Source: Phycisphaerales bacterium (lineage in GTDB: Bacteria; Planctomycetota; UBA1135; UBA2386). Taken from it: a stretch of DNA of 64,000 bases. The stretch spans positions 62,001 through 126,000 of the forward strand of contig JADCJE010000045.1 in assembly GCA_020247305.1 (NCBI GenBank), in the 5' to 3' direction. A model generated the notes under the pieces. It was not told the origin of the DNA and did no database searches. It worked only from the letters and a program-made list of their open reading frames with translations. Positions within the stretch are counted from its first letter, which is position 1. Each line of letters opens with the position of its first letter. Both the position numbers and the translations under genes were made by a program. Shown here piece after piece: positions 45,781-55,247 of this stretch.

Positions 45781-46699
45781 GTGGCGTTCCTCGGACTCGA
45801 CGTCGGCGGCAGCAAGTGCCGCTTCGAATGGTGGCCGCGCGGCGCCGCCGCCGGCGGCGATGGCCGCAGCGTGCAGCCGGCGGTGCACGGCGTCGATGCG
45901 GCGGCCGAGGGGCTCGCCGCCGTGCTGCGCGAGGCCGTTCGCGACGGCGCGCCGACCGCGGCGGTATGCGCGCTGGCCGGCGTCGGCGATGCGGCGACCA
46001 GCACGGCGCTCGTCGACGGCCTGCGCGCCCGCGGCATCGCCTTCCCGGTCGCCGTCGTCGGCGACGTGCTCGCCGCCGCCGCCGCCGCGCTGGCCGCAGG
46101 CCCCGGCGTGCTGGTGTGGGCGGGCACGGGTTCGTTCGCGGTCGCGCGCGCCGTCGACGGCAGCCTGTGGCGCGTCGGCGGTCGAGGGTACCTGCTCGGC
46201 GACCAGGGCAGCGGCTACGACCTCGTCCGCCGCGCCGCCCGCGCGGCGCTGCTCGCCGTCGACGGCCTCGCGCCGGCGACCGCACTGGTCGATGCCTTGA
46301 CCGCCGCCTTCGCGGCGCCGTCGCCGCAGCGCCTCGGCGCCGTGCTGCAGCGGCTCGCCCCGGGCGAGGTCGCGGCGCGCCTGGGCACGGTCCTGGGCGT
46401 CGCCGCGCGCGGCGACGCCGTGGCCAGGCAGGCGCTCGCCGAAGGCGCTGCCGACCTGGACGCGCTCACCGACGCCGCCGTGCGCAAGGCTGGCCTCGCG
46501 TGGCGCGGTCTCGCGACCGCAGCGGGCGGCGGCGTGTTCGACGCCGTGCCGGACTACCTCGGCGCGGTCGGCGCGCGGCTCACGGCGCGCGGCGCCGCCG
46601 CGCCCGTTCTCGTCGCGCCTCGCGCGGCGGCGGTCGGCGCCGCGTGGCTCGCCGACGGTTGGCATCGCGGGCAGTCGCCGCAGAAGGAGTGGGTGGACC

Positions 46700-46713
<14 letters not shown>
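45781..46713 (+). CDS. BadF/BadG-type ATPase, N-acetylglucosamine kinase-like
   Basis: This 310-residue protein has the ASKHA fold of the BadF/BadG/BcrA/BcrD family used by bacterial GlcNAc kinases: FLGLDVGGSKCRFEW (phosphate 1 loop), ALAGVGDAATS, VVGDVLAAAAAALAAGPG, VWAGTGSFAVAR and GGRGYLLGDQGSGYDLVRRA. It starts at GTG 45781, preceded by a -10-like hexamer that suggests a leaderless transcript. Recycling of amino sugars from cell-wall or LPS material is a plausible role. Its end overlaps the arfB start by 14 bases. Confidence 0.82.
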
Positions 46714-47134
<421 letters not shown>

Positions 47135-47209
47135 GTGAGAGCCGTCGCCGCGGGGCTGCTTGGCTGACTCGCCTGCGCCTCGTCCCCGCGCAGCGGCGGC
47201 GCCAGGGAT

Positions 47210-47245
47210 CGCCTGATCGGCGCCGCTCGCGGCGCCGATCAGGCG
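47210..47245. terminator. Perfect 16-bp hairpin overlapping the gdhA stop
   Basis: CGCCTGATCGGCGCCG at 47210-47225 pairs perfectly with CGGCGCCGATCAGGCG at 47230-47245 around the loop CTCG. The right arm contains the gdhA stop codon (47239-47241). It sits between the convergent arfB and gdhA genes and probably terminates both; there is no T-tract. Confidence 0.65.
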
Positions 47246-48501
47246 TAGATGCCGCGCTGACGCGTCGTCTCGGCGACGCGGTTGACGCCCAGCATGTACG
47301 CCGCGATGCGGTTGCTGACCTGGAAGCGGCGCGCCATGTCGACCACCGAGCGGAAGGAGTCGACCATGATGTGCTCCATGCGCTCCTCGACCTCCTTCTG
47401 CGTCCAGAAGAAGGCCATGCGGTCCTGGACCCACTCGAAGTAGCTCACCGTCACGCCGCCGGCGTTCGCCAGGATGTCCGGGATGACGAAGATGCCCTTC
47501 TGGTCGAGGATCTTGTCGGCGTTGGCCGTGCACGGGCCGTTGGCGCCTTCGGTGATGATCTTCGCCTTGATGTTGGCGGCGTTGCGGCTGGTGATGACGT
47601 TCTCCGTCGCCGCCGGCACCAGGATGTCGACCGGCAGTTCCAGCAGGTCGCTGTTGCTGATGCGTGAGGCCCCTTCGAAGCCGTCGAGCTTCTTGTGCTT
47701 CTGCAGGTGCGCCTTGACCGTTTCGAGGTCGAGGCCCGCCGGATTGTGCAGGCCGCCGTGCATGTCGCTGATGGCGACGATCTTGATGCCGAGCGAGGCC
47801 AGTTGCAGGGCCGAGATCATGCCGACGTTGCCAGCACCCTGGACCGCGGCGGTGCAGTCCTTTGGGTTCATGCCGAGGTGCTTGAGCGCCTCGCGCGTCA
47901 CCAGCATCACGCCGCGGCCGGTCGCCTCGATGCGGCCGAGCGAGCCGCCGAGGCTCACCGGCTTGCCCGTCACGATCGCCGGGATGTAGCTGCGCTGGTG
48001 CATGGAGTACGTGTCCATGAACCACGCCATCACCTGGCCGTCGGTGCCCATGTCGGGCGCCGGCACGTCGCGGTCCGGGCCGAGCAGGTCCATGATGCCG
48101 GAGACGTAGCGGCGGGTGACCCGCTCCAACTCGCCCTTCGACAGCTTGAACGGATCGCAGATCACGCCGCCCTTGCCGCCGCCGAACGGGACGTTGACGA
48201 CGGCGCACTTCCAAGTCATCCAGGCGGCCAGCGCCCGGACCTCGTCGCGGTTGACGTTGGGCGCGTAGCGGATGCCGCCCTTGGCCGGGCCGCGCGACGT
48301 GCTGTGCTGCACCCGGTAGCCCTCGAAGACCTGCACCGAGCCGTCGTCCATGACGACCGGCATGCTGATCGTGATCTCGCGCTCGCAGGAGCGCAGGATG
48401 GTGATCACGTTGGGCTCGAGGCCGAGTCGGGCCGCGGCGAGGTCGAGCCGGGCCTGCATGGCTTGGAACGGATTCTCTTCGCTGGCGGCGGGTTGGTTCA
48501 T
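47239..48501 (-). CDS. gdhA: Glutamate dehydrogenase (Glu/Leu/Phe/Val family)
   Basis: This 420-residue enzyme interconverts glutamate and 2-oxoglutarate plus ammonia. Landmarks are FEGYRVQHSTSRGPAKGGIRY, NVPFGGGKGGVICDP with the catalytic lysine, RDVPAPDMGTDGQVMAWFMD, the Rossmann loop VQGAGNVGMISA and the C-terminal DILANAGGVTVSYFEW. The length fits the NAD-type hexameric class. Start ATG at 48501; no Shine-Dalgarno is seen. It is divergent from a WaaP-like kinase across 52 bases. Confidence 0.95.
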   Translation of the reverse strand: MNQPAASEENPFQAMQARLDLAAARLGLEPNVITILRSCEREITISMPVVMDDGSVQVFEGYRVQHSTSRGPAKGGIRYAPNVNRDEVRALAAWMTWKCAVVNVPFGGGKGGVICDPFKLSKGELERVTRRYVSGIMDLLGPDRDVPAPDMGTDGQVMAWFMDTYSMHQRSYIPAIVTGKPVSLGGSLGRIEATGRGVMLVTREALKHLGMNPKDCTAAVQGAGNVGMISALQLASLGIKIVAISDMHGGLHNPAGLDLETVKAHLQKHKKLDGFEGASRISNSDLLELPVDILVPAATENVITSRNAANIKAKIITEGANGPCTANADKILDQKGIFVIPDILANAGGVTVSYFEWVQDRMAFFWTQKEVEERMEHIMVDSFRSVVDMARRFQVSNRIAAYMLGVNRVAETTRQRGIYA

Positions 48502-48553
48502 GCCGGGTTGGTGCTTGCAGCGCACCTGAGGGGCAAGCAACCTACCCCAGCCC

Positions 48554-49282
48554 ATGCAACCCGGCAACAAGCCCGAACCGCCCGATTCGCCGCGGCTTGA
48601 GGCGTCGCTCGGCGGCTTGTACGGGGTGGTGGCCGGGATGTGGCAGGGAACCTCCGGTCGCATCGTCCGGTGCGTTCCCACGCGCTGGACCGCGGCCCAG
48701 GAACTGGCCGACGGCTGGCTGTTCGCCAAGTGCCGCCGCGGCGAACGCGCGCGGGCCGCGGCCGAGTGGCGATGGCTGCATGTGTTGCCCCTGATCGGTC
48801 TGCGCACGCCGAGGCCCATCGCGTGGGTCGGTCGCGGGTCGCGCACGATGCTCGTGACGCGCGGCGTCGCCGGCCGGCCGCTCGACGCATGGTTCGTCGA
48901 CGCCGCCCGCGAGGGTTGGTTGCCGCAGTTGTGCGCGTGGGCTTGCCGCGAGGTGGCGCCGCGCGTGCGAGCCCTGCACGCGGCGGGACTGGTCTACCGC
49001 GACCTCTACTGGAACCACGTGGTGGCGCTCGACCCGCGCGGCGACGCACCGCCGACGTTCCTCGACGTCGAGAGGGTCTTCCGACCGCTCTGGCGACGGC
49101 GGCGCTGGAACGTGAAGGACCTCGCCGGTCTGGCGTCATCGCTGCCCGTCGCCGTTTCGGGCAGCGCGCTGCTGCGGTTCCTGCGCGCCTACGATCCGGC
49201 CATGGCGCGCGATCGTCGTTGGGTGCGCGCGATCGCGCGCAAGGCGGCGCGCATCCGCGCGCACGCGCCGCGCTTTGGTTGA
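48554..49282 (+). CDS. Lipopolysaccharide kinase, Kdo/WaaP family
   Basis: This 242-residue protein is a second WaaP-like kinase. The catalytic loop is LHAAGLVYRDLYWNHV (D150) and the metal-binding segment is FLDVERVFRP (D171). The ATP lysine is likely K59 in WLFAKCRR. Both ends are rich in Arg, fitting a peripheral membrane location. It may phosphorylate a sugar of the LPS core, acting at a different position from the kinase at 19332. It is convergent with a PEP-CTERM microgene. Confidence 0.82.
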   Translation: MQPGNKPEPPDSPRLEASLGGLYGVVAGMWQGTSGRIVRCVPTRWTAAQELADGWLFAKCRRGERARAAAEWRWLHVLPLIGLRTPRPIAWVGRGSRTMLVTRGVAGRPLDAWFVDAAREGWLPQLCAWACREVAPRVRALHAAGLVYRDLYWNHVVALDPRGDAPPTFLDVERVFRPLWRRRRWNVKDLAGLASSLPVAVSGSALLRFLRAYDPAMARDRRWVRAIARKAARIRAHAPRFG

Positions 49283-49328
49283 CCGGGTGGCCAGCGGCGG
49301 GCCGCAGGCGAGCCGGCGTTGCGTGCGT

Positions 49329-49508
49329 TCAGTCGGGCGTCTTGCGCCGGCGCAAGCGCGCCGTCAGTGCGACGCCGACGAGTCCCGTGCCGACGAGCAG
49401 GAACGTGCTTGGTTCGGGCACCGGATTCGGCGCGCTCTGTGGCATCGCTGCGGTGACGGCGAGCAGAGGCGATGCGCAGACAAGGGCGAGAGCGAGGAGC
49501 AGCCGCAC
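49329..49508 (-). CDS. 59-residue PEP-CTERM protein consisting of signal peptide plus sorting tag
   Basis: This short gene starts with GTG at 49508, preceded by a GAGGT Shine-Dalgarno 5 bases away. The product is a signal peptide (MRLLLALALVCASPLLAVTA), a linker of about 10 residues and a complete PEP-CTERM sorting signal: VPEPSTFLLVGTGLVG at 30-45, a hydrophobic helix and a basic tail RLRRRKTPD. PEP-CTERM tags are normally the end of long exported proteins and are cleaved by exosortase in EPS-producing bacteria. Here there is almost no passenger. It could be a decaying gene remnant or a real microprotein. No exosortase lies in this window. Confidence 0.75.
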   Translation of the reverse strand: MRLLLALALVCASPLLAVTAAMPQSAPNPVPEPSTFLLVGTGLVGVALTARLRRRKTPD

Positions 49509-49513
49509 GGATG

Positions 49514-49518
49514 ACCTC
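49514..49518 (-). promoter_or_regulatory. Shine-Dalgarno for the PEP-CTERM microgene
   Basis: GAGGT on the minus strand lies 5 bases before the GTG at 49508 and is the main support for translation of the microgene. A TGA in the same frame at 49530-49532 closes the frame just upstream. Confidence 0.6.
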
Positions 49519-49673
49519 AGAGGTGCTGGTCAAGGTTGCAGCTTCGCGCGCGGAGCGAAGCCGGGAGAGACTCTCGACACTACCTCGACTCGCCGACTCG
49601 GCAAGTGCATCTGCGCCGTCCAAACCCCGGATTGCTGCCCGATCTCGCATGCGTCACGCCGCAAGTGTCGCGC

Positions 49674-49701
49674 TTGCGCGCGGCGTCGTCGCGCCTACAC
49701 T
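49674..49701 (+). promoter_or_regulatory. rnpB promoter
   Basis: TTGCGC at 49674-49679 and TACACT at 49696-49701 are separated by 16 bases, and the -10 ends 7 bases before the first base of the RNase P RNA, as expected of a housekeeping promoter. Confidence 0.6.
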
Positions 49702-49708
49702 GCTTCGC

Positions 49709-50075
49709 GCTTGGTCTCCGGACGACCGCCGGCGGCTTCGGCCGCGGGAGGAAAGTCCGGGCTCCCCAGGGCAGGGTGGTGGGTAACGCCCACCGTCCGC
49801 AAGGACAGGGAAAGTGCCACAGAGAACAAACCGCCGGACGGTCCGCGCAAGCGGGCGACGGCAAGGGTGAAACGGCGAGGTAAGAGCTCACCGCGTTCCG
49901 GGCGACCGGAACGGCACGGCAAACCCCACCCGGAGGAAGACCGAATAGGAGGATCGCGCGGCCCGCGCTGTGGTCCTCGGGTAGGTCGTTGGCGGCCGTC
50001 CGCAAGGACGGTCCTAGAGAAATGGTCGTCACCGCCGATGAGGCGGCACCAGAACCCGGCTTACGGAGACCAAGC
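49709..50075 (+). ncRNA. rnpB: RNase P RNA, bacterial class A
   Basis: The 12-base ends GCTTGGTCTCCG (49709-49720) and CGGAGACCAAGC (50064-50075) pair to form P1. The universally conserved GAGGAAAGTCCGGGCTC follows near 49748 and the AGAACCCGGCTTACGG block lies just before the 3' strand of P1. Internal elements such as CACAGAGA and the GGTAAGAGCTCACCG hairpin are present. The RNA cleaves the 5' leader of precursor tRNAs. The 200 bases upstream (49509-49708) hold only the promoter and no gene that I can see. Confidence 0.97.
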
Positions 50076-50081
50076 ACTTCT

Positions 50082-50531
50082 TCACGGCGCGGCCGGCGGC
50101 TGCCGTCGCCGCAGGCCGTCGCGATAGCGCTCGAGGATCACGAGCGCGGCGACGCTGTCGGCGACCTGCTTGCGGCGGCTTGCCTTGAGGCCGCCCTGCT
50201 TCAGGCGTTCGTGCGCCTCGTCCGTCGAATGGCTCTCGTCGACGGCTTCGACCGGGATGCGCAACGCCGCCTGCAGGCGCGCGCGGAAGGCCGCCGTGCG
50301 CACGGCGCGCTGGCCCGGCGTGCCATCGACCGTCAGCGGCATGCCGAGGACCACGACCTGCGTGTCGCGATCGCGGACCATGTCCGCGATCGCCGCCACG
50401 ACGACGGCGTCGTCGTGCGCGTCGATGCGACCGAGCGGCACCGCGATCGCGCCGGTCCAGTCGGTGGCGGCGAGGCCCGTGCGGGCGTCGCCGAAGTCGA
50501 CGGCTAGGATGCGCCGGACCGCCTCGGTCAC
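50082..50531 (-). CDS. ruvX: Holliday junction resolvase-like RuvX/YqgF
   Basis: This 149-residue RNase H-fold protein has the acidic start ILAVDFGDARTGLA, the LGMPLTVDGTPGQRAV segment and the DESHSTDEAHERL motif of the YqgF family, which processes nucleic-acid junctions or pre-16S rRNA ends. It starts with GTG at 50531, overlapping the stop of manC (GTGA). Its stop is only 6 bases from the end of rnpB, so the two are convergent with no visible terminator. Confidence 0.9.
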   Translation of the reverse strand: MTEAVRRILAVDFGDARTGLAATDWTGAIAVPLGRIDAHDDAVVVAAIADMVRDRDTQVVVLGMPLTVDGTPGQRAVRTAAFRARLQAALRIPVEAVDESHSTDEAHERLKQGGLKASRRKQVADSVAALVILERYRDGLRRRQPPAAP

Positions 50532-51616
50532 AGCAGTCCTTGGCGTCCGCTGGCGCGCACGTGCTCGACCAGCGCCTTGAGGTCGTGGGCCTTGTCCTTC
50601 GGGCAGACCAGCACGGCGTCGTCGACGGCGACCACGACGAGGTCCTCGACGCCGAACAACGCGACGGTGCGGGCGCCGTCGGCGTAGACGATGTTGCCGC
50701 GGCTCTGCAGCGCGACGAGGTCGGCGCCGTTGGCGGCGACGGCGACGTTGCCGTCGCCGTCGGCGGGGGCGATCGCGCCGAGCGCCGGGAAGCTGCCGAC
50801 GTCGTCCCAACGGATCGGCGCGCGCACGACGGCGACCTGCGGCGCCTTCTCCATCACGGCGTAGTCGATCGAGCGCTTGGGGGCCTGCAGGAACGCGCGC
50901 TGCAGCGCCGCCTTCTCCTTCTTGCGCGCCGCGGCCAGCATGGCGTCGGCGGCGGCGCCGAGCTCCGCGTCGGCCGCGCGCATGGCGCGCAGGATCGCGT
51001 CGACGCGCCAGACGAAGATGCCGCTGTTCCAGAGGAAGCCGCCGGCGCGCAGGAAGCCCTCGGCGGTGGCGCGGTCGGGCTTCTCGCGGAAGCTGCGCAC
51101 GGCGAAGCCCGGCAGCGAACGTCCTGCGAGCGGCGCCCCGCACTCGACGTAGCCGTAGCCGGTCGCCGGGAACGTCGGCGCGATGCCGAACGTGACCAGG
51201 GTCGCGCCGTCCTGCGCGATGGCAGCGCCTTCCCGCAGCATCGCCTGGAAGGCGTCGACCGGTGCGATGACGTGGTCGGCTGGCAGCACGATCATCGTCG
51301 CCTCCGGATCGACGGCGGCGATCGTCGCCGCCGCCAGCGCGATGCACGGCGCAGTGTCGCGGGCCTCGGGTTCGAGCACGAGACGGTCCTTGGGCAGGCT
51401 CGGCAGCAGCTTGGTGATCGGCTTGCCGAGGCGCTTGCTCGTCGCCACCCACACGTGGTCCTGGTCGCACAGGCCGTCGAGGCGGTCGATGGTGGCCACG
51501 ATCATCGGCTTGCCGCCGACCAGCGGCAGGAACTGCTTGGGGCGCGCAGCGCGGCTGGCCGGCCAGAAGCGCGTGCCGGAGCCGCCTGCCATCACGACGG
51601 CGTGCAGGGAGGTCAT
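50528..51616 (-). CDS. manC: Mannose-1-phosphate guanylyltransferase
   Basis: This 362-residue enzyme makes GDP-mannose from GTP and mannose-1-phosphate. The nucleotidyltransferase signature VVMAGGSGTRFWPASR, the PKQFLPL segment, IVLPADHVI and SFREKPDRATAEGFL are present. The C-terminal phosphomannose isomerase domain of bifunctional forms is missing, so it is monofunctional. A GTG at 51631 preceded by GGAGG is an alternative start. GDP-mannose would feed LPS or exopolysaccharide synthesis. Confidence 0.9.
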   Translation of the reverse strand: MTSLHAVVMAGGSGTRFWPASRAARPKQFLPLVGGKPMIVATIDRLDGLCDQDHVWVATSKRLGKPITKLLPSLPKDRLVLEPEARDTAPCIALAAATIAAVDPEATMIVLPADHVIAPVDAFQAMLREGAAIAQDGATLVTFGIAPTFPATGYGYVECGAPLAGRSLPGFAVRSFREKPDRATAEGFLRAGGFLWNSGIFVWRVDAILRAMRAADAELGAAADAMLAAARKKEKAALQRAFLQAPKRSIDYAVMEKAPQVAVVRAPIRWDDVGSFPALGAIAPADGDGNVAVAANGADLVALQSRGNIVYADGARTVALFGVEDLVVVAVDDAVLVCPKDKAHDLKALVEHVRASGRQGLL

Positions 51617-51679
51617 CGTCGAAAGTGTCACCGGTGGCCGCCTCCGGTCAACGCCTCGCCGCCGCGGCCGCGATTCGCC

Positions 51680-54600
51680 TCACGCGCCGCCGGTTGGGCG
51701 CGGGCGACCGACGGGCGGCACCGGCACCACCGCACGCCGCGCCGGTGCGCCCTCGTTGAGCCACCGGTTCTCGGCGCGCAGGCCGTTCAGGAAGCCGTAG
51801 AGGTGGAACGTCACGATGTTCTGCGCAAGGTAGCTGAGCAGCGGCATGACGAACGGATCCGCCGAATCGCCCAGGAGCTTCGCCAGCGTCAACTCGACGT
51901 CGAGGTAGCCGTCGAACCCGAGTCGACCGCTGCCGCGGGCCGCCAGCACGTTGGAGCGCACTTCCAGCCGCGAGAACTCCGCGGCGCCGTTGCGGACCTG
52001 CCACGCGAGGTCGAGCGCGTCGAAGTAGGGGCGATCCGACGGCGGCAACTGCGCGTAGATGGCGGTGAACAAGGGCACCACGCCGAGGTCGGCGCGGTCG
52101 AGGCGCAGTTCGCCGGCGGCGGTCGCCCCGACGACGTCGTTGCCGGCGAGGCGGTCGAGGCGGATGCGGCCGGAGGCGGCGCCGCGGTACGGCGGCTGTC
52201 GCCAGCCCGTCGCGCTCAGGAAGCCGAGCACGTCGACCTCGGCGAAGGCGACGTCGGCTGCGAGCGCGCCGTCGGGCTCGGCCGCGCCCGGCAGCACGTA
52301 CTGCACCGCCGGTTGCGCCGGGTCGCCGATGCCGAGGCGACCGCCGTGCAGTCGGCAGGCGAGGCGCGGGATCGCGATGCGCTCGGCGTCGGCCGCGAAC
52401 GTCGCGTCGATGTCGGTGAAGGGCTGGCCGAAGAGGCGCAGTCCAGCGCCTGCGAGGCTGCCGCGCAGGCCGCCGCCCGCGTCCGAGACCGTGCTCTCGG
52501 CGATCAGGACGTCACCGGTCAGGCCTTCGACGACGATGCTGTCCGCGCCGGCGCCGAGCGTGATGTCGAGGCCTTGGACGCGCAGCCGGCCGCCGAGCGT
52601 CGTTTCGGTCGGCCCGCCGCCAGCTGGCGTGCGGAAGCGCAGTTGCAAGCCGTCGATGTCGGTGCGGCCGAGCAACTGGCGCTGCAGCACGGCGCGCTGC
52701 AGCGGACCGCTGAACAGGTTGGCGAGGCCGTCGTCGACCGGCACGCCGGTCGCGTCCACCACGAAGGCGATCTCGCTGCGCAGGTCGGGCGCTGGCAGCG
52801 TGCGGATGCGGCCATCGCGCACGCGCACCGGCGCGCCGCCGAGGCGCGCCTGCAGCGCCGCGAATCTCACCTCGCCGCCGTCGACGTCGAGCACGCCGAC
52901 CATGCCCTCGGCCGGTCGCGGCAGCATCGGCGCGTCCGACCGCACGTCGCGCAGGGTCACTTCCAGGCGCAGCGGCGCCCGGTCGTCGCCATCGCGCCGA
53001 TGCCGGCAGACCAGGTCGACGCGGCCGGAGGGCCGCAGTTGCCGCCACGTGCCGGCGCCCACTGCGCCGAGGTCCTCCAGCGTGGCGCCGAGCTGCGGGT
53101 CGAGTTCGAGGCCGCGCACGACGAACGCGAGTTCCTCGGCGCCGCCGTCGCCCAGCTCGACCGCTCCCAGAAGCGCCAGTTCGGCTGGCGGCGCGTCCCC
53201 ATGCGCGAGGCGGCCGCGGACGCCATCGAAGACGATCCGCGTGCCGCGCGCGACGTCGCCGATGTGGACGCTGCCGGCGAGTCCGTTGGCCGCCCACGGG
53301 GCCGCGGGCAGCGCGAGGTCGACGTCGCGCAGCGCCAGCGTCGCGTCGTACTGCAGCGGCAGCGCCTCCGCGCTCCGCCAGACGCGCACCGCGCCGTCGA
53401 GCGCGCCGCGGGCGGCGCTGCGCTGCCACGGCTCGTCGACTTCGGGCGCGAGCACGGCGACGGCCGCGCGCAGTTCGTCGTCGAGCGCGACATCGACGAC
53501 GTCCACGTCGGCGTGGAAGCCGCGTTCGCGCCACGCCGGCTCCGCCAAGGGCAGGAAGCCGCGCATGCGCAGGCGACCGGGGCCGTGCACGCCGGCGAGA
53601 TCGAAGCCGACGCCATCGGCGCGCGCGCGCACGTCGCCGCGCAGCCTGCCGAGCAGGTAGGGGAAGCCCTCCCAGCGCATCGCCGCGTCGGCGAGCGCGA
53701 TGTCGACTGCCCAGCCGCCGGGCAGGACGCTGCGCGGTCGGATCGTCACGCGCACGTCGGCGCGGCCGTTCGGCGCCAGCTTGTCGTACAGCCGGCCGTC
53801 GTCGCGCAGCAGCGCGCCGAGCGCGTTGCGCAGGTCGGGCGTGAAGGCGATGCCGGTCGCGGCGACGTCGACCGAGGTGTCCTCGCCGCCGGGCTTGTCG
53901 GTCTCCACGCGGCCGGCGACCCGCACGACGCCGCCGCCGGCGCGTTCGGCGATCGTCGACACGATGTCGTCGAGCAGCAGGACGCGGTCGCGGAGGCGCA
54001 CGCGGCCGCTGGCGCTCGCCAGCGGCAGCGGGAAGCCCACGCGGCTGCCCGGCGCGCCGAAGCCCCGGAAGGTGACGCCGACGTCGCGCAGGCGCAGGTC
54101 GAGGTCGGTCGCGCCGCCGCGTTCGTGCGGGTTCTCGACGAAGAGGTCCACGTCGCCGCGCCCGGCGGTCGGCTCCAGCGCCGCGACGACCTGGCGACCG
54201 GCCTCGAACAAGCGCAGGGCCCGCACGACCTCGGCGTCGATGCGCACGTTCTCGCCGCGCAGCGCGACGTCGAACTTCGGCGCGCCGTCGACGAGGCGGC
54301 CCGCCGCCGTCAGCGCCAGCGCGCCGGCCTCGGTGCGCTGGGTGAGCTGCAGGCGCGCGCTGCCGCCGGCGTCGGTGGTGGCATGGGCTTGGATCGCGGC
54401 GTCCGTCACGAGCGCCGGCAGCGACGGCCCCGACGCGCGCACGCCGTCGAGGTCGGCCGCGAGGCTGGCGCGCAGTTCGCCGCCGGCCGCGCGTTCGCAG
54501 CGCAGCCGCAGCGAGCGCACGCGCGCCGCGAAGGCGAGTTCCGGCGGTGCGATGCCGAGCCGGCGCAGGACGCTCGCCAGCGCCGCGTCGTCACACGCTT

Positions 54601-55246
54601 CAGGAGCGAGTTCGGCGGTGACGTCGAGCGCGCCGGTCGCGGGGTCGACGACGCCGGCCAGCGCGATGCCGATCGGCGGTTCGGCGAGGCGGCCGCGCAG
54701 CTGCACGGCCAGCCCGGGGCCGTCGCGCCGCGGCACGGCGTCGCCGTTGAGGTCGGTGACGGCGAACGGCTCGCGGTCGGCCTGCAGGCGCACGCGGATC
54801 GACGCGTTGCGCACGGCCATCGCCGGCACGTGGGGCGGGCGCGCCGGCCCAGCGCCCGCTGCCGACGGTCGGCGCAGCAGGCCGTCCGCGCTGGGCCAGT
54901 TCGGGCCGACCTCGATGGCGACGCGATCGAGGCGCACGGCCTGCACGCCGATCAGGTCGCCGCCCGCGCCGATCCCGGCGTCGGCCTCGACGCGCGCGAC
55001 ATGGACGGACAGGCCCTGTGCGCTGGCGTCGAGGCGCACGTCGGCGATCTCGACCTTGCCGGCGCCGAGGTCGATCGCGACCGCCGACACCGTGGCTGGC
55101 GCGGCGAGCAGGTCCGCAAGGCCGCGGCGCACGAGGCGGGTGGCGGCGTCGGTGTCGGCGAGCACGGCCCACGTCGCGGCGGCCAGCGCAGCGAACATCA
55201 CGGCGGTCAACAGCAGGATGCGGCGCCAACTCATCGCGGCGCGCAT
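51680..55246 (-). CDS. Large AsmA-like envelope protein
   Basis: This 1188-residue protein has one N-terminal membrane helix (ILLLTAVMFAALAAATWAVL) and then a long run of beta strands characteristic of the AsmA/TamB/YhdP superfamily, whose members bridge inner and outer membranes for lipid transport or assembly. The last 170 residues (ASGRIRLDRLAGNDVVGAT, AGELRLDRADLGVVPLF, RGSGRLGFDGYLDVELTL) match the AsmA-like C-terminal region. Start ATG at 55246 or 55234. The start codon lies 1 base from the end of repeat copy 2, so its leader has been replaced by the element. A Pro-rich tail ends the protein. Confidence 0.8.
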   Translation of the reverse strand: MRAAMSWRRILLLTAVMFAALAAATWAVLADTDAATRLVRRGLADLLAAPATVSAVAIDLGAGKVEIADVRLDASAQGLSVHVARVEADAGIGAGGDLIGVQAVRLDRVAIEVGPNWPSADGLLRRPSAAGAGPARPPHVPAMAVRNASIRVRLQADREPFAVTDLNGDAVPRRDGPGLAVQLRGRLAEPPIGIALAGVVDPATGALDVTAELAPEACDDAALASVLRRLGIAPPELAFAARVRSLRLRCERAAGGELRASLAADLDGVRASGPSLPALVTDAAIQAHATTDAGGSARLQLTQRTEAGALALTAAGRLVDGAPKFDVALRGENVRIDAEVVRALRLFEAGRQVVAALEPTAGRGDVDLFVENPHERGGATDLDLRLRDVGVTFRGFGAPGSRVGFPLPLASASGRVRLRDRVLLLDDIVSTIAERAGGGVVRVAGRVETDKPGGEDTSVDVAATGIAFTPDLRNALGALLRDDGRLYDKLAPNGRADVRVTIRPRSVLPGGWAVDIALADAAMRWEGFPYLLGRLRGDVRARADGVGFDLAGVHGPGRLRMRGFLPLAEPAWRERGFHADVDVVDVALDDELRAAVAVLAPEVDEPWQRSAARGALDGAVRVWRSAEALPLQYDATLALRDVDLALPAAPWAANGLAGSVHIGDVARGTRIVFDGVRGRLAHGDAPPAELALLGAVELGDGGAEELAFVVRGLELDPQLGATLEDLGAVGAGTWRQLRPSGRVDLVCRHRRDGDDRAPLRLEVTLRDVRSDAPMLPRPAEGMVGVLDVDGGEVRFAALQARLGGAPVRVRDGRIRTLPAPDLRSEIAFVVDATGVPVDDGLANLFSGPLQRAVLQRQLLGRTDIDGLQLRFRTPAGGGPTETTLGGRLRVQGLDITLGAGADSIVVEGLTGDVLIAESTVSDAGGGLRGSLAGAGLRLFGQPFTDIDATFAADAERIAIPRLACRLHGGRLGIGDPAQPAVQYVLPGAAEPDGALAADVAFAEVDVLGFLSATGWRQPPYRGAASGRIRLDRLAGNDVVGATAAGELRLDRADLGVVPLFTAIYAQLPPSDRPYFDALDLAWQVRNGAAEFSRLEVRSNVLAARGSGRLGFDGYLDVELTLAKLLGDSADPFVMPLLSYLAQNIVTFHLYGFLNGLRAENRWLNEGAPARRAVVPVPPVGRPRPTGGA

Positions 55247-55247
55247 G

